NCBI GenBank assembly: GCA_034336665.1
Contig: CM067568.1
Span: 36,994,770-37,058,769, forward strand
Direction: 5' to 3'
DNA: 64,000 bases
DNA from: Luscinia megarhynchos
Lineage: Eukaryota; Chordata; Aves; Passeriformes; Turdidae
The first letter of the stretch is position 1, and the number at the start of each line of letters is the position of its first letter. The position numbers and the translations under genes are program-made. Positions 37,401 to 50,129 of this stretch are shown here, piece by piece. The notes beneath the pieces were generated by a model. That model saw nothing but the letters and a program-made list of their open reading frames with translations. It had not been told where the DNA came from and did not search any database.

Positions 37401-39379
37401 ATGCTTCAAGCCTAAGACTTGAATTTCTGCACACAGGTTCTCGTTCAAAAGAAGTAAAAGAAGAGGAACTGACATCTGGAATATCTTGCTAAAGTTAATG
37501 TGGATTCAAGAGAAGATGGGACAACTATATGGAAAATAAATGCATCAGAAATTAATAAACACAGAGAAATTGCTTGCAGCTCTGGAATTATCTGAGTGGA
37601 CAATGACTACAGACTGGAGGAGGGCTCAGAAGTACTCTACAACCTTTTTCTTCTTGCATGATTTCTGCCACATCTGCTCTTTGCCCCTGTCAGAGAAGAA
37701 GAAAACTGTCAGAGAGCATGGGATATGCAGCAGGCAGGGTGGACAGAGAGAAAACTTCAGTAGTTATCTATCCCATGAAGATCAACCATCTCATATATTG
37801 AGTAGAGACACTTCCACATCAGAAAAAAAAAAAAAAGAAAAAAGAGTGTCTGGAGTTTTTTGTATCTGGAGAGATAAGTTGATAGGTTGTGTTTACGATG
37901 GTGGCTTTAAGGTGGCAATTTAAATCAAACTATGTGGTGGGAAAGGATAACTTTGTCTAGATCTAATATCTTTGAAAATAACTGTCTTGTCTTAGTGTAC
38001 ACAGTCCCTTCTCTAAGTGTGAAACAGAAGGAGGATATTCCAAAGCACCAGCAGGTCCTGTATGATGAAGGCTGTTTGGCAATGCAGTCACAGAAGATAC
38101 TGAATGAGGTTAACACAGACAAGCAGAGTGCAGTTTTCCTTAGCTTTTTAAGGCTTGTCTTTTTCATTCTTTTGATGTAGCTTTGTTGTATATTGTTGAT
38201 TGGAAAGCTATGGAGTTCTTCCTTAATAACGAGAATAAATCCCAGTACTTCATCTCCTCACAGATGAAACTGCATCCTGCTTTTTCTGCATTACCCACAT
38301 TGCAACCTTGTGATCTTTTTAATTTGCATTCCACACCCCCAAAAGCACTACACACTCTGGACTCACTCCTGATGATCCTCTTCACAGAAATAAAAGTGAC
38401 AGCTTCTGTGAAAGGGGAAGTATTGCAGCGAGCGACATTGAGCAGAACAATGCAGTGAGTAAGCAGCTGAACCTTGAAGGGAATCTCCATTGAAGTAAAA
38501 CACAAAAGGAGAGGCTAATTCAATTAGCAACTGATGCTTGTTGCTTGAACAAACTTCACTGAATTTTGAAAAAACCAGGAAATACACAGCCAATGAACAT
38601 GTTGGCAAAAATAGGCAGACACGAATAAATATCTTGAAGTTTTTTAGATTTTCTTAGATCTCAGTAGGCTTCCCAGGTAACTGGTATTTTGGTTTTTATC
38701 TCTTTCTCTCTCCTCTTGTGTATTTTCTTCCATAGATGAAAATGAACTAATATGGCTAAGCCTCTGAAAATATTTTCACACCATCCTACTACTCTATATT
38801 TTTCAAGTACCTGCCTGTACAATCTTTCCTCTAGACCTGCTGCCCTCAAAGCCTTGAGTTATATACAGATTTATCCATGCTATTTCATTCCTATCACTGT
38901 TTCATTCCATTTCAAAGAAAGATGCAAACACTCATTAAGCAAAGGTGTGCCAGGCCGCTAGTTGGAACATGCTATTAACCAGACTAGGGAAAAGAAGAAC
39001 TTAAAATCACATAAGTATGTCTGGTTCTCCAAGAGCCACCTACCCAGACCAAAGAGGCCTGAACAGTGATGGCACTGATTTAAATGTCATACAAGAGCAA
39101 TTCCATTTTTTCCTATCAAAACTGTATTATAAGGCAGTCAATCAGTCCTTATGGTCACTTTAAGTGGAAATGAAAAGGAGATAAGTCAAACATCAGATCA
39201 TTAATTTTCATTATTTTCATCATTAATATAAAAATTGTGTCAGGGTAAGGCTTTACTTTAAACATAGTTAATATGATCTGATTTTTGACGAGGTTATTAA
39301 GATAAAAAAAACCAAGCAAAAATAGCAAGCAAAATTTATCCTAATTTCTATGCAAATATATGATTTCATCCTTTTAAGA

Positions 39380-40260
39380 ACATTCATAACTGTAGCAGAA
39401 ACCCAGTTCCCTTCAGCTTAGCAATAAAAACAATATAACTTAGCTCATGTCAAAGTTTACTGTGTGACTTTAAAGCAGCTGTTAACTTTAATATGATAAA
39501 TGAAATCATTACTGAATATGGCCTCACAAGGCTTTTTTTTTTTTTTATGTTTAAGCCGTTCTTGTCTATACCCCCTTGTCATTAACTGGTAAATCAGTAA
39601 TTTATTTCCTATTAGAATTTATATAGTTTGCAGCAATTAAGAAGAAAAGCATAATTGCTGACAAACCCAGGGCACTATTTAAATCACTTCCTTGTTGACA
39701 ACATATTTCTCCTTCCTAAAACTGAATGTCACTGAAATCTGATTTGAACAGAACCCTTGTGGACTCATCATTCAAATGTACTGCACCTGTCACCTGTGTG
39801 CTAGCATTCTGCTAAGGATCAATTTACATAACCTCATTTAATGGTTCATAAATCATACCCATTAAGCCCAGCTAACAGGAACCAAGGGTTCTAATTTATG
39901 CTGCCTTTCATAGCAGAAAATTGGGAGGCTGGAGCCTGTGGATAAAGAACCCAGGTCTTGCCTTTGATTGTTGATTGTGATGGTAAATGTATGGATGATG
40001 AGAACAGATTTTCACTTTATTGATTTCCTGCCAAAGCACAGCATGCTTTATTGTGAAAGGGGGCCTTTTGGCAGCAGTGCTAAAAGTGGCAGTTGTTTAG
40101 GAGCCCTTTGCCAAGATGACATCTAAGACAATACCGAGTGGTAAATACTAAAATAATATCAAGCTGAAATGTTAATTTTTAAAATGAAACATCCCCAAAG
40201 GTTCATAAAATCAATGGTGTTTTCTACCCCAGAGCACCTCGCTAATAAACATGAAGCCAG
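39380..40260. promoter_or_regulatory. Candidate conserved non-coding (enhancer-like) block
   Basis: Repeat-free sequence with dense homeodomain, HMG-box and E-box-like motifs: tandem CACCTG at 39784-39796, 'catttaatggttcataaatc' near 39834-39853, 'tttgattgttgattgtgatg' near 39963-39982, and 'gtgattactgtggggtatta' near 40261. No open frame is informative. This texture resembles vertebrate developmental enhancers, but conservation cannot be seen from one sequence. The call is inference with modest confidence. Confidence 0.3.
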
Positions 40261-40550
40261 GTGATTACTGTGGGGTATTAATTTTTCTAAAATCTATTTT
40301 TCTTAAATTCTGTATTCTATTATAAATTATTCATGGTATTTCAGTCAAAGTAATGCAGATGTTTGAAGCCTGCTGTAGAGTGACAGTTAAGCCAGAGTTG
40401 TGTGCTGGGCCTGTCTTGAGCTTTGTACTCTGATCCTCCCTTTGATTAAATACCTGGAAATAGCTTTTTCTGTCATTTGATTTTCCATTTTTAAGTTCTA
40501 TTATTTAGTAGGTGGCTGAATGCCGTATTGAGTGTATTGCCAAATGGAAT

Positions 40551-40562
40551 ATGCATATGCAT
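40551..40562. promoter_or_regulatory. Exact palindromic POU-dimer site (MORE)
   Basis: The 12 bases ATGCATATGCAT are a perfect palindrome and exactly equal the 'MORE' element on which Oct-type POU factors bind as a homodimer. The site lies in repeat-free sequence between 'gccaaatggaat' and 'aggcatacag'. A specific 12-mer is expected by chance only once in many megabases of random sequence, although AT-rich alternating sequence makes it likelier. Function is not shown. Confidence 0.5.
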
Positions 40563-43113
40563 AGGCATACAGCAGTCTTGCCACATGAGTTTAGGCAAGG
40601 TCTCAAAATACCAAAAATAGTCTTGGTATTACTTCCCAGAAACAAACTCTGCTAGTTGGTTCCCTTTGCCTCACTCAAAATTGCACCCCTTCATTTCAGC
40701 TTGTTCTATAATTTTCTCCTTACAAGAACGAAATCCTAATTTTTTTTTTAATCTTCTCTTAGGATAGACTGCTTCTCAACAACTGGGAGTTTAACACCCC
40801 GTTATTGCAGATGGACAAATAACTTTGCATAGTACAGTCTATGTCTTCTGCCAGCCATGATACTAATTCAATAAAGAAAAACAATGTGAAAGGTTTCTTC
40901 TGCTTTTCTAGCTATACTTTAGCAATTCAGATCTTTGTCTTGGAAGATGCTGGCCATGATCTGGGGAAATACTGAGGTTGCTGGATAGTCTTGATGTAAA
41001 AATCTTGCTCAGAAAAAAGCCCACAGCCCACTGCTTGGGGCATTAGCTGAGCTGGGAAACTTGCTATTGAGGCCCACCATAGACTTCCATTGTGACCTCA
41101 CCAGAACTCTATTCACAAAATGCACCTAATTTCAGTAAATTCCCGGATTAAAATATATACCTAGCCAACAGAGGAGGCGTTAAAGCCTGGCTACCTGCTT
41201 CCCTCAACCTTTTTCGTTGCTCTGTCAGCTGAAGAATTTCATCTTACTTTTTTCTATGCTGCTTTCATCTGGTGGCCATCCATCACAGCTCTGTAACAAA
41301 AGAGCTACAAGACCTCACCAAGCTCCGAACAAGTTTTGTCTTTCTGGTACTTTGAGATGCACCTTGAAGCCTTCAGCTTGGAAAAAACATAAACAAAAAT
41401 CTCCCATAATGTATCAAAATCTTCTACCTAATCCTCTGTGTTTCAAAAGGCACTGTATTCTTTCCTGCCTGTGTTTGTGCAAACCTTATTCTATTAAGTG
41501 TGCTCTATGAGATCTATATGAACGAGATCCAGACATGGCAGACAGGGGAATCCTTAGTAGATCCTGATAAGTATTAGGATAATGGGGTAGTTTGCCACTA
41601 TCCAGATGGATAAACTGGGCATCCCAGAACTTATAAACCTAGGAAAATAGAAAATGATGTGTTTCTTGGGAACACTTCCATGGACAAACAAGAATTTTGA
41701 GGATTTTAATCCTGGGCTTTGGGGGATTCAGCTGTCCTTTCGTAGAGTTATATCGTCAAGCTCCAAGAGCTTTTGGATGTTGTTGCTGTGGTTGTTTTGG
41801 ACATCACCACTGTGAGCTCCCTGCTTCACCTCTCTTCTGCAGATAACTAACCCAGTCTCAGTAATGGCAATAGAATATGTGACTCTACTAAAACCATTCT
41901 AATTTGTCTATTAACTTTGTGGCTGTCAAAATTGCTCTGAGGCTGAAATAGGAAATGCAGCAGCTGGGGAGTGAGCAAACCTCTTTTCCTGCAACGGTGG
42001 CAGCAATCTCTGGCAAAGGAAAAGGGAGAACAAATGGAACAAGAAATGTCTTAAACTAACACAGTTGTTTACTGTTGTGTGCAGAAGTGGATCACTCAGC
42101 CTCTGCCTCAATTTCTGTTTCCAAAATGGGGAGTGCTGGATACATTCAAATGGACTGGAGCAATTAAGTCCACATTAATATCCTGGATTTCTTCTCTCAG
42201 TAACAGCATATATTTAAGTGTTTTGCTATATGAATGTTAATTGATTTGTAGATTGGAGTCCTACATTGGTTTCTTTGTCTCACAAAATCTAATATAATAT
42301 TTTAGAAATGGAAACTGTTGAGTATCCTCTGCTTATTCTAATGCACCTGAGTCCTGGGCTCAAATCCCTCCTGTTCAAGTCCGTGGTCTTCACTTAAACA
42401 GAAACCAACAATCCTACTGAAGAGATGGAAGGTTCCTGTTAGTAAGCTCATGTCACTGTAGTAATTTTCACTTTAGACATAAATAATATTCCAGCTCAAG
42501 ATTCCAGAGGTGGAGGATTTTAAACCTGAGTTCAGCTCTATTTTAAAAAAAATGGATTTGTCTGTAGGAATTCTGTTACTGAGTTTCAAGGTCCAATTAA
42601 TAATAAACCCCCAAGCACAAAAACACATAGAATATGATTCTGGTTGTTATTTACATAAAGATTATTTATTTTCAGGTGGAGGATTGAGCTGAAGCTCAGT
42701 TAATGAAGCAAGCATCTCTGCAGGTACTGGGGAATGTCACTGGCAAATCTTACTGATCTTTTTTCCAGTGTAACCACATACAGATGTTCCTTAGCCTTGC
42801 TGACAAAAGCTACTGCTGCTGTGACACTGAAGCAGAGAAATCCTGTGCTTGCATCTTAAGTTCATTGTCTGAAATGCTATCTTTGTCTTTCTTTCCTGTG
42901 GCAGTGATAATCCCAAACAGAGCAATGGAGGTGACACCTCAGGAGCTGGGATTGTCACAGACATGGTGTTTGGCACCCACAGTTTTCACTTTATTTATGT
43001 AAAAGAAACAACCGTTTTTTGATGAGAACTAAAGCAGATCAAGACCTATTCCAATATCTAAAGAACATTTTTTTCCCAGGTGCTACCCTTTCAAAGGTGG
43101 CCCACTGACATTA
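40563..43113. other. Non-coding stretch, no gene recognised
   Basis: AT-rich to mixed sequence with open frames under 100 codons and no family motif. No repeat family is recognised. The frame at 41217-41510 opens without ATG and has no splice support. Confidence 0.45.
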
Positions 43114-43190
43114 CTAGGCCAGGTCCACAGCTGACATGAACTCCGTTCCAATCAACAGGACTCCCATGACTTGCACTGGACTATGATCTT
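43114..43190. repeat. Ancient palindromic amniote repeat, short remnant
   Basis: Contains 'aggccaggtccacagctgac' followed by a Cys/Tyr-free, degenerate middle with 'actcccatgacttgcactgg' and 'actatgatctt'. The order resembles the old dispersed 'ggccagatcctcagctggtgtaaat..tccattga..caatgga..' palindrome of reptile genomes. Heavily diverged; the call is weak. Confidence 0.35.
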
Positions 43191-46100
43191 AATGAGTGGG
43201 GCTGAGCTGGAGAGACTGTAGCCACCATTTAGGTCAATCATGTTTCTCCCTCTGGCTTCAAGGCAGGCAAGGCTTCACACTACAGCATTCCCATTTTGTG
43301 TCAGTGGCATTAATGGATATACACTGTCTGACATATTCTTTGTTTTACAGGGATGTTAAAACAGACTATGCAATATTTTTTAGTCAAGTTGGGAGCAGAA
43401 ATACAAAATCTGGTAAAGGTCTAATATGAGCTTGCTCAGATTTGATCACACTGCAATCCTGTCTGTTAAAAGTAAAAATTGTTGTACTTGTAAAATTGTA
43501 GCCAAGTGTACCCTGTCAGCCATGATCCTATTGATAGAGTGTTTAATTTCTTACTGAGATATCTCCTGAGATTATCCTCAAACCCCAAAAAGTCTTAACA
43601 TAAAATTCCAGACAAAAAAACTAATAACATCCTGTATGTGCTCTGGTCTTGTAATTTTTCCACTCCACAGAACAACTCTGTGCAGCCACTAAAAATGGGT
43701 TAAATAATCTCTTCAATATTTAGTTCTTTTAAAACAGTGGATTGAAAATAATCCAAAAGTATTTCAATATTGATTCAACTGTATTTATGTGGTCATGAGG
43801 TCATGGAAGCCCAAATAATATGAGGGACTTTTAGCTTTTTTTTCCTAAAGGTGAAAAAGGTTTGTGTAATTGCTCTGCCTCTCCTCCTGCTGCTCCCCAC
43901 TCCCCTTAGTAATTCCTCAATATATAGTCTAATTTCAATGAAATTATACAGAAAGGTTGAAATTCTTAAAAGAGTGATTTCAGATTCAAGCTGAGTAGGA
44001 GATACATGAAGGCAGGCAGCTGAGCAGGGGTGCAAAATAAGTGTCCTCATTGCCAGTAAGATCGTGGGACGACATCAGCCATCAAGCCACAAGACATCAA
44101 GTCTAACACAGGAGAAAGACCAGGTTCCCTAATTCTGACATTCACTGAACTATTTTTCACTGAGGCTTTTACATTCAAATCAAATAATTTATCTACAAAC
44201 TAAGAGATCTGCTGACTTCATTTTAAAAGAAATTCAAGGGGCTTTTTCCTAGTATCTTATGTCTCCTTTTGGAAGCTTTTCTGGTCTCCCAATTATAGTG
44301 TCTAAATGAATAAATAACTGAATGCAGCTATTTGTATGATTACCAAAACCATGCTGATGGAGCTAGTATGCAAATTCTATTCCAATAAAAGTAGGTTATG
44401 CCTTTTGTATGAAAAAGAAAGATGTCGTTAGATGAATTTCAGCAGTGGGTGACTCTCTTTAGAAAGAAATTTCAAACAATTCTGAGGTATCTGGGAGGGA
44501 AACTGCATATTCATTTTCACAATAAATATAGGCTGGGTGCAAGAAGCCCTAGTGTTAGCTGCATTTCAAAATAGCTTCACTTAATAAACACGTGTGCCAC
44601 TGTAAACATAAATCCTATAGAATGTACTTAGATATTCTTTACTGATCCATCTTTGTAATTGCAACTGCAGCTGATGGATCTTACAGATGATAAACAGTGA
44701 AAAGAAATTAAACGCCCAGCTCTGTGAGATAATGGCTACCTGTAGTTCCTGCTGACTTCTCTTATAGAAATATTCTTTAAGAAGTCAGTTGAAAATCTAT
44801 AACAAACCCCAGTTTTCTTCTACCCTAAAGACAAGAAAAAGAAAGAAAAAGACATGGTAGATTTGTCTCAATAATATCAGTAGTTTTATCATGCATCTGG
44901 TATCTTTAGATGGATTTGAAACACTTTTGATGTGACCTACAAGATCAATAATGATTACAGTGGATGTTAGTGATGGAGCTTCCTCTGTCTTGTCTTAGCA
45001 AATCAAATTCTTAACATTATTTCAATGTATTTTTCTTTAATTCTATTTGATTTTTATAATATTAGGCAGGGATTGGATTTTTGGTTGTTGGTACTTTTTA
45101 GAATTTAAAGGATTTTAATTTAGCTAATTCAGTTGTCACAGTACAGAACAGTACAGAACAGAAAAAACTCAGTCATGGGTCCTATCCATTCATGGTGGAA
45201 CTGCAGGAGACAACAGAATTACACCAGCGATGAATTTTGCTCATTGTGTTTCTACCACTTAAATTTAATCAACCCTTTGTGAACCTCTTACATTTCAATG
45301 GCATTATATGAAACAACTCAATGTGATACAATTCTTTTGTTGAAATTGCATTGATTCCTCTGGAGGTCCAGATATCAACACAAGTCTGTATGATCTCATC
45401 TTCTTTACAGTTACTGAAATAATTGCATTTTTAGTTAATGCTTTTAGGTAACAAAATATCTAAATGAATTTGCATGTTAAACTTGGAGTTGGTTTGTATG
45501 AGTTCAGTGTTACATTGCTGCCCTGTTTGTACTAGTATTAATGAGAACTGAGTCAAAGCTTTTCTTTTCCAAATATGAATGACTGTACTTCTTAAATAAA
45601 GTATGCTCATCTAGATTCCAGATCATTATTATATAAAATTCTGACAATTTCTTTTTATATATTTGATGAATTAGAGTTCTTTAGTTATTTGGATGTAATT
45701 TTAAAGTGAATTGAGGATACTGAAAAATAATGAGCTTGCATCTAGGGACAAACCTTACACTTTTAAAGACATTTAAAAACTCATATTAAAAGTTTAGTTG
45801 GTAATAGATGCTTAGCAGCAATGTATGAGTGGGATTACTGAAATTATTATCCCCTAGGGTTGGAAAGAAGTCTTTTTGTCCCTGCCAGCTTCTGAGGCAG
45901 AAAAAAATATTCTGCCGTTCTTCCAGCTGATGATGTCAAAGCACTCTGTAAATATCAGTGCTGAAATTAACAGTTGGAGCAATTTGCCAGATATAAACCC
46001 AAGGTTGTTTCTCATTTTTCCTCTTTTCTTTCAAGCACAGGCATGCCAATACCCAAACCAAGAGACTCATTTATGTGTTGCTACAACAATCTGTTTACAG

Positions 46101-49100
46101 GGCACGTTCTACACCAGGTCAAGATTAAGACATGTCCTTAAAATGGCTGTTTTGAGTTCCTTTTTTTTATCTTCCTGAATCCATTTCCATACTTGAGCAA
46201 TTATCAAAAAAATATGTGTTGAAGATGTGTTTTCCTCTAGACCAGACCTCCTAAGTGTATTTCCTTTGTGAGTATACTCCAGGGAAGGTTTATAACTGAG
46301 GATTCTGAGACTTTTTCCTCTGGCCTACCACCTGGATTCAGCTATCAACAGGTGAGCCAGGAAAGTACTGCTTCTTCACATTTGTCTCCTTGGGAAATTA
46401 AGAAGGGGACTATCATCTGATTCGTCCCTGAAAATACTTTCCTTGGTATCTGAATCTCTCCTGACCATGGAAAGCCCCCATTTCCCTCAAGGATGAAAGT
46501 TTAGTAATGGTAGATTGAACCTTGGAATGAGACTCCAAGAACCTGGAAGTGTCTGGGCTTTTAGTTGCTGCTTGTTAAAGACAAGGGTCCACATACTGCA
46601 ATATATCAGTACCACAACATTTGTCAATAGCATATTAATAACCTCAGGGATTTCAGTGGAACTATTAAAGTTTAAAAGGAGAGCATTTATAACCGTTTGC
46701 ACAATTAGTGACCCAAAAATTATTCAGATCTCCCTTTCCCAGTTGTTTGAACTCCCCCAAGAACTGGACTATTAGACTCACAGTAATCTTGTCATTATTA
46801 AGGCAGGACCTAAAACTGTGGAAGGTCAACAGGAAGTGCTTCTATTCCAATGTAAAGAATTTGAATTTACATTTTCAAATTGCTTTGGGGGTTGGCTTTG
46901 AGTGTGTGTCTGTGTGTAAGATTGGCCAGTGCTAGCAATCTCTGTAAAATATTCTCATGCAGTGTTCACTACATTTTTTTCTTCCCAGATACACTTTTCA
47001 AAACTTACCTACATTATGGTAATAATAAAATAAATACTATGTTCCTAAAATAACTCTTCAACTGTAAAACAGATAGCAAACCCATTCCTTCTTGCAATAG
47101 TGAGCAACAGTGAGCAACAGTGTACTTTCCAGCAACCGCCAAACACTATGAAAATGGTTTCATTTACTTCCAGAATTTGCCAAAAACAGATGATGACTGA
47201 AACTGGTAATGACTATTTTCTATTCTCTATCCCTAAGTAATTGACCATTAATTATAATATCAATAGGCTGTGGATAAGTAAAGCAGACACATGTTAGGGC
47301 TACATTTCATTTGTAACTGTTTTGTATATATCATAAATCTCTAATATTGGGCTATTGTCACACATGATGAATTATTGTAAGCATGTCAGCACATAGTGGA
47401 AGTCAAGTACATTCAAATACTACTCAGTCAGAATTGAATTTGGCATGATAGTCTCATAAAAGGGGACTCAATTGAGAGTTTCCACTTGCCTGCTCTAAAC
47501 TTGTCACTTGTAGGTGCTAAAGAGCTTGTTGTGTTGGTTTAATTAGTCAACAAATCGGTCCTTACTTGATTGCGTGGTCGTATCACATATGTTAACACTT
47601 CACTGTTTGATGGAGATATTAACAAGTGACAAGAGTCTCTTGGTCTATGGACTTTAAAGAAGAGAAGCTCTTCTATATTATTTCATTTGGTCCTGCCAAT
47701 ATTTATTAGATCATGCAGGCTGCAGGCTGCCAACAAGAGAAAGACAACACAAACATTTTTCAGGGTTATGCTCATCTGTATCCCAAAGAAGGGTCACTAA
47801 ACAATCAATGGTAGAAGAATATAAGTAAGATGAGTGTTTTCTACCAAAGCTTAGAAATCCATTATATGATACAGTTTGCTGCAGACCTCCTTGGAGCTTT
47901 TTTCACTTAAAGATAATTTATGACAAGAACAGAGAGGTTCTTGAAAATGCTATAGCAACTGGAGCTGAATGATGCCACTCTGGCACTAGATGCATAGTCA
48001 CCAGAGGCCAGTAAAAAGGAAGTTTGCATTTGTATGAAGAACTGTATTAGTTAAGCATTCATCAGTGTTGTATAAAATATTCATATTACTTGTTGGTGGA
48101 AGATTAAACAAAAAAACTTCAATAATTAAAATGGCTTATTCCCAGGAGTGGGGGGTAGGGAAAAAGTTGGTCCTCTGCAAGTTTGCAAAAGGGCTTGTCT
48201 ATTCACTTTTTGTATAGCAGCAAACAAAAGAGGAGTGCATACTTTATAGGCTCCACTTGTTTGACCACCATTCTGTTATAGCTTTTATCTGTGCTTTACC
48301 AGTAATCAGGTCTCTGAAGCATGGGCTGCAATAAAGAGAAATACATCACATGTAGAAAATCTCCTTAATCATTTTTGATGAGTCTGTTGCTAGAAAAAGC
48401 CATTTAAAGCATTGTGATAGGTGCCATAAATGCTATTTGTCATAAATATTGACTGACTGGTCTTGGCAGTATGTGAAAAATTATAATGAGAGAGAACCTC
48501 TTTAAGTTTGCTATTGTAATTTTTTTTTTTTTTTAAAGCTAGGGGACAATTTGAATAATTGCCTTAAGAGGGAAACAAATAGGATGCATATATATAAAAC
48601 CTCATTGCTTCCATCTTCATTGAAATGTTGCAACCTCCTGGCTTCTTAGTTTTCACTATAATGCTTAGGCTGAACTTTTCGTCCCTTTTAATGCATAGAC
48701 CAATCTTCAAAAGTCAGGGTCTGCTATCAGACAGCTGTCTTAAATCACCCTGAAATTTTCATGGTGATTTTACATTTTTCATGTAATGTTACTGGTACAG
48801 GAAAATTCACAAAACCAAGCAAAAAAATTCATAATAAACTTGCTCATAATAACAAATGAAAAAACAATGTTTTTAAAAATTGTGGTGAGGAAATTTCTTA
48901 CCTTAATTTCTCTATGCATCATTTTACATAAATGTTAAGTGCATTTAAAAGCCTGAACTTATATTTTAAATATATAATTTTGTAAAAACATGAATAATTT
49001 GTTAATACAAATAAGCATAGATTTTGAAAAGGTATATATAAATGTGCAATCTTAGGAACAGAAAGTTGTTGTAATCTTTTCAACTGCACGGAGGTTCCTT

Positions 49101-50129
49101 ATTATCACAGATAATTTTTTCATACACCTATGTGTAGACATTCACATTTTTGTGGAAACAGTAACATTCTTTACTAGTAAGCATATAAAATGTAATGGCT
49201 ATTCTAAACTGATTTTTATTTGTATGAGTAGAGCTTTTATCTATGGTTCTCAGATGCAATCTGCATTAGCCTGAGTTGTTTTAATTAGTTGGAAAGTACT
49301 GTTCACTTCTTATCCAGGAACCTGGAGTAAATTGCCTTATATTTCTGTAACGTTTATTGCAACAAAGATGAAGGTGACATGTAGGTATTTAGGACTCAGA
49401 TACTCTGAAAACAGAACAAAATATGATCTTGCTTTTGTCTCAGGTAAATTTTTTACTTTTTTTTAGAGTGCAGTATTTTTTATGATGGATGGTCATATCC
49501 TGTATCTTTGGAATATGGATTATAAATTTCTAGAGCTTTCAAATTGCTCCTGCTCTATGCAAGAGACCACACCTTTAAGAGATGTTCAAATAAGAATCTT
49601 TGCCCTGATGCCCAAAATCTCTCAGAAAGTTTTTGGTAGTGTCAGTCCTTCAAATTGTTGGGGAGCTTCTGTGAATTACTAAGTATCCTTCGTTTCTATT
49701 GATTGCAGTGAACAGGGGAAAATTAAAAACAAATAAAAGTGAAGATTTCAGAATACATGTGAAGTCTTTCAAAGTGAGAGTTTGATGTTCTTAATTGGTG
49801 ACCACTTTGGATTTGTTATGAGCTAATTTACCTTGATGTTTGTGGAGGTGTTCTTTCCCTGTGTACTTGTTCAAAATTTTCTTCATTGCTTGTAAATTCA
49901 AAAATATTCTTCTTTAATTCTAAAATGCTGGTTTACTTTAATCACTGGTCAATGCCTACTCTTTGTTCTTTCCTGTCTTTTTTTTTCGTTTTCTTTTTCT
50001 ATCAGATCTGTGTAATTGATTGCTTTTCCTATAGGTTATTCTGGTTGCATGGCAGCACTACCCAAATTCCACCTCCTTTATACAGAATTCTAATGACTCT
50101 CCCAGTGCCACCATCGTGGCTGACGTGTT
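43191..50129. other. Non-coding stretch with possible regulatory islands, no gene recognised
   Basis: About 7 kb of AT-rich sequence. Open frames stay at or below 100 codons without motifs. Short 10-bp tandems occur at 45141-45160 (gtacagaaca, two units) and 47101-47120 (tgagcaacag, two units), and a GCAGGCT tandem near 47716-47730. The intervals 47440-47640 and 48370-48480 have enhancer-like motif texture and are treated under findings. Confidence 0.45.

Larger units (their letters stand above)
28451..39379. other. Long AT-rich non-coding stretch, no gene recognised
   Basis: About 11 kb. The longest frames (33644-34021 plus, 125 codons; 37540-37923 plus, 127 codons) lack family motifs, and no splice structure around them is convincing; the first opens with TTG rather than ATG. 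Simple sequence includes the CA run at 29452-29463 and the pyrimidine tract at 31461-31492. A weak trace of an old palindromic repeat may lie at 36405-36520. Nothing else is identifiable by eye. Confidence 0.45.

Noticed and set aside
37540..37923. 127-codon plus-strand frame
   Set aside because: No domain, contains a Lys-rich run made by an A-rich stretch, no splice support. Treated as chance.
42355..42390. 'gctcaaatccc' piece resembling a tRNA B box
   Set aside because: No A box at the right distance, no cloverleaf and no terminator run; not a tRNA gene.
45139..45160. Short direct repeats that could be an integration site or CRISPR-like unit
   Set aside because: Only two 10-bp units with no spacers; simple slippage. 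The same applies to 47101-47120.
45852..45872. 'ctagggttggaaagaag' resembling the common bird repeat start 'ggttggaagggacc'
   Set aside because: The match is about a dozen bases and nothing downstream follows the family; chance.
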